Source: JBBSEZ01 sp038239195 (GTDB lineage Bacteria; Planctomycetota; Planctomycetia; Gemmatales; Gemmataceae). From it: 14,463 nucleotides of DNA. The stretch's first letter is position 1, and each line of letters begins with the position of its first letter. This document shows positions 12,712-14,463 of the stretch, one piece after another. A program made the position numbers and the translations under genes. The notes below the pieces were generated by a model that was not told the DNA's origin, did no database searches, and saw nothing but the letters and a program-made list of their open reading frames with translations. The stretch lies in contig JBBSEZ010000252.1 of the NCBI GenBank assembly GCA_038239195.1, positions 1-14,463 of the forward strand, in the 5' to 3' direction.

Positions 12712-14253
12712 ATGCGCAGTCCCCCCTCACGAAGCAGGGCCTGGCCCGCCTGCCTCGTCCTCGCCGCCAGCCTGCCCGGCGCCTGCGTCGTCGCCGAACC
12801 AGCCGCGATGCCCCTGCCCCAGCCGGCGGCCCTGCCGGCCCTTGACGGCGGCCACGGGCATGACGCCGCCGGGAAACAACCCGCCGGCACCGCGCCGGCC
12901 CCCGGTATCGCGCCGGCCCCGGCGGTGGCCATGCCCTCTCCCCTCCTGACGCTGGAGGCCCTGGAGCAGATAGCCCTGACGCGAAACCCCACCCTGGCGC
13001 AGGCCGCGACCCAGGTGGAGGCGTCCCAGGGCCGCACCCTCCAGGCCGGCCTCTACCCCAACCCGACGGTCGGCTACAACGGCGAGCAGATCGGCCTGCG
13101 CGGCCGACAGTACCCCGGCGAGCAGCAGGGCCTGTTCATCGACCAGACCATCGTCACCGCTGGCAAGCTGAAACTGAACCGGGCCAAGTACGCCCAGGAA
13201 GTCTTGCAGATGGAGTCGCAGGCCCTGGCTCAGCAGTACCGGGTGGTCAACGGCGTCCGCACCCGCTTCTACCAACTGCTGGCAATGCAACGCCTGCTCG
13301 ACGTGCGGGCCGAGCTGCTGAAGATCGCCCAGGAGGCGGTGACGACCACCGAGGAACTGCTCAACGTCGGCGCCGCCAACAGGGCCGACCTGCTCCAGGC
13401 CCGCATCGAGGAACGGCAGGAGCGCGTCGCCCTGGAGAACGCCCGCGCGTTGTACCTCGCCGCCTGGCAACAGTTCGCCGCCTTCCTGGGCGATCCCTGC
13501 CTGCCCCTCACGCGCCTGGCGGGCGACCTGGAGACGGGCCCCGCACTGCCCGACTTCGACACGACGCTGGCCCACCTGCTGGAGGCCAGCCCGGAGGCCC
13601 ACGTCGCCCATGCCGAGGTCACGCGCACCCTGTTCGCCCTGAAGCGCGAGCAGGTCGAGCCCATCCCCAACGTGCAGTTCCGGGTCGCGAGCGGCTACAA
13701 CTTCTCCGACGAGGCCCGCAGGGTCACGACCTCCGTCAACGTCGGGATCAACCTGCCGATCTTCAACCGCAACCAGGGCAACATCCGGGCCGCCCAGGCC
13801 CAGGTGGCGTACGCCCAGGCGGACCTGGAGCGGGTGGGACTGTCGCTGCGGCAGCGCCTGGCCCGGGCCTACGCCCGCTACCGCACGGCCAAGGCCGCAG
13901 CGGACAACTACCGGCAACACAACCTGCCGGACGCCCGGGAGGCGTACCAACTTTACCTGGACAGCTTCCGCAAGCGGCGGGCGGCCTGGCCGCAGGTGCT
14001 GGTGGCCCAGCGGACCTACTTCCAGATCAGCGTGGACTACGTCGAGGCCCTGGACGAAATGCGCCGCACCGAGGTGGCTATCCTCGGCCTGCTCCTGGTG
14101 GACGGGCTGGACCAGCCGCCGGGGCCGCCGAGCGAGGGCCGGGTTCCCAGCCGAGAGCAGCAGAGCCCGGCGGGCAGCCTGCCCGACCCCATCGACCCGC
14201 GCCGGGGCCGGGGGACGGAGAACGGCGCCGCCAGCGGTGGCCAGGGAGGCTGA
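12712..14253 (+). CDS. TolC/CzcC-type outer-membrane efflux factor
   Basis: This is the outer-membrane channel of a tripartite RND metal exporter; 513 residues. An export signal at 1-25 ends LPGAC; it is close to, but not, a standard lipobox. A Pro/Ala-rich linker with GGHGHD follows. The first TolC-type repeat begins near 82 (LTLEALEQIALTRNPTL, LYPNPTVGYNGEQIG); the second begins near 283 (FDTTLAHLLEASPEAHVAH, PIPNVQFRVASGYNF) and holds NVGINLPIFNRNQGNI, typical of the family. The C-terminal 50 residues are Pro/Gly/Arg-rich. The ATG at 12712 begins the signal; a weak GGAG lies about 9 nt upstream. It would partner the adaptor at 167-1777, which is 11 kb away on the other strand; in many genomes the two are adjacent. 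Confidence 0.92.
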   Translation: MRSPPSRSRAWPACLVLAASLPGACVVAEPAAMPLPQPAALPALDGGHGHDAAGKQPAGTAPAPGIAPAPAVAMPSPLLTLEALEQIALTRNPTLAQAATQVEASQGRTLQAGLYPNPTVGYNGEQIGLRGRQYPGEQQGLFIDQTIVTAGKLKLNRAKYAQEVLQMESQALAQQYRVVNGVRTRFYQLLAMQRLLDVRAELLKIAQEAVTTTEELLNVGAANRADLLQARIEERQERVALENARALYLAAWQQFAAFLGDPCLPLTRLAGDLETGPALPDFDTTLAHLLEASPEAHVAHAEVTRTLFALKREQVEPIPNVQFRVASGYNFSDEARRVTTSVNVGINLPIFNRNQGNIRAAQAQVAYAQADLERVGLSLRQRLARAYARYRTAKAAADNYRQHNLPDAREAYQLYLDSFRKRRAAWPQVLVAQRTYFQISVDYVEALDEMRRTEVAILGLLLVDGLDQPPGPPSEGRVPSREQQSPAGSLPDPIDPRRGRGTENGAASGGQGG

Positions 14254-14285
14254 CACCAGGGCTGGAGCAAGCCATCCCGCGACGC

Positions 14286-14324
14286 CCCTGCCCGGCCCAG
14301 GCGACAAGCCTGGGCCGGGCAGGG
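14286..14324. terminator. Strong bidirectional terminator hairpin
   Basis: A perfect 17-bp GC-rich stem with a 5-nt loop (GACAA at 14303-14307) lies 33 bp past the outer-membrane factor stop and 34 bp past the stop of the converging gene. It can serve both strands. The plus side continues GTGGTTTCGC. Confidence 0.7.
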
Positions 14325-14357
14325 TGGTTTCGCGCCGGCCCGCCTGGCGCCGGCCGG

Positions 14358-14463
14358 TCAGTGGTCGTGGCCCTCGTGGCCGCCCTTCTTCTGCTCGCCC
14401 TTCATGCCGGGCATCTTGCCGTGGTCGCCGTGCTTCATCCCAGGCATGCCGGGCATCTCGCCA
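14358..14463 (-). CDS. Met/His-rich protein, C-terminal part (cut by window edge)
   Basis: Only the last 34 codons and the stop (TGA, 14358-14360) are in the window. The fragment is rich in Met, His, Gly and Lys: PGMPGMKHGDHGKMPGMKG, a Lys/Gln stretch, then GGHEGHDH at the end. Met-Pro-Gly-Met repeats with His are typical of extracytoplasmic Cu(+)/Ag(+)-binding tails. The frame stays open to the edge. It could be a small Met-rich copper-binding protein or the tail of a larger copper protein. It converges on the outer-membrane factor gene. Confidence 0.65.
   Translation of the reverse strand, partial: GEMPGMPGMKHGDHGKMPGMKGEQKKGGHEGHDH

Noticed and set aside
12727..14307. 526-residue minus-strand frame
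   Set aside because: It is antisense to the TolC-type gene and runs through the terminator hairpin; no motifs.

Overview
This window looks like a metal-homeostasis island, mainly copper, from a high-GC bacterium of the Planctomycetota (Gemmataceae- or Isosphaeraceae-like). That assignment is inference. It rests on the GC-rich codon use, the many secreted Cys- and His-rich proteins of unknown family, and a Cys/His-rich N-terminal extension on an RND adaptor of the kind I associate with planctomycetes. No rRNA, tRNA, CRISPR array, transposase or integrase is visible.

Layout, left to right. The left edge (1-166) holds a short 16-bp tandem repeat. Minus-strand genes follow: an RND efflux periplasmic adaptor (167-1777), a secreted Cys-rich protein (1960-2442), a striking secreted protein whose 30 cysteines all lie in 15 Cys-Cys pairs (2677-3141), another small secreted Cys-rich protein (3232-3621), an EamA/DMT-type transporter with a 66-residue His-rich tail (3742-4815), and a CopA-type Cu(+) P1B-ATPase with YHS and heavy-metal-binding N-terminal modules (4892-7348). 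A plus-strand lipoprotein (7500-8051) diverges from copA. A second minus-strand block follows: a secreted four-helix-bundle copper-binding protein (8311-8778), a secreted HMA protein (8950-9282), two tandem paralogues combining an HGG/HYHAE domain with a TRASH/YHS-like Cys domain (9336-10205 and 10234-11091), a third Cys-rich secreted protein (11282-11725), and a Gly/Tyr/His repeat protein (11928-12272). A TolC/CzcC-type outer-membrane factor (12712-14253) is on the plus strand. It converges, across a 17-bp hairpin, on a Met/His-rich protein cut by the right edge (14358-14463).

How the parts could work together (inference): CopA moves Cu(+) out of the cytoplasm. Exported binding proteins (four-helix Cys bundle, HMA protein, Cys-Cys repeat protein, TRASH-like proteins, Met/His-rich protein) hold or hand on the metal outside it. 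The adaptor and outer-membrane factor, with an RND pump gene not seen here, export it from the cell. Of the 14 complete, confident genes, ten to twelve appear to act outside the cytoplasm. No metal-responsive regulator (CueR, CsoR, CopY, CusRS) is encoded in the window.

Several starts were placed at ribosome-binding sites inside longer open frames, including two GTG starts (1777 and 8778). The long frames antisense to these genes are GC-rich shadows and are not annotated.
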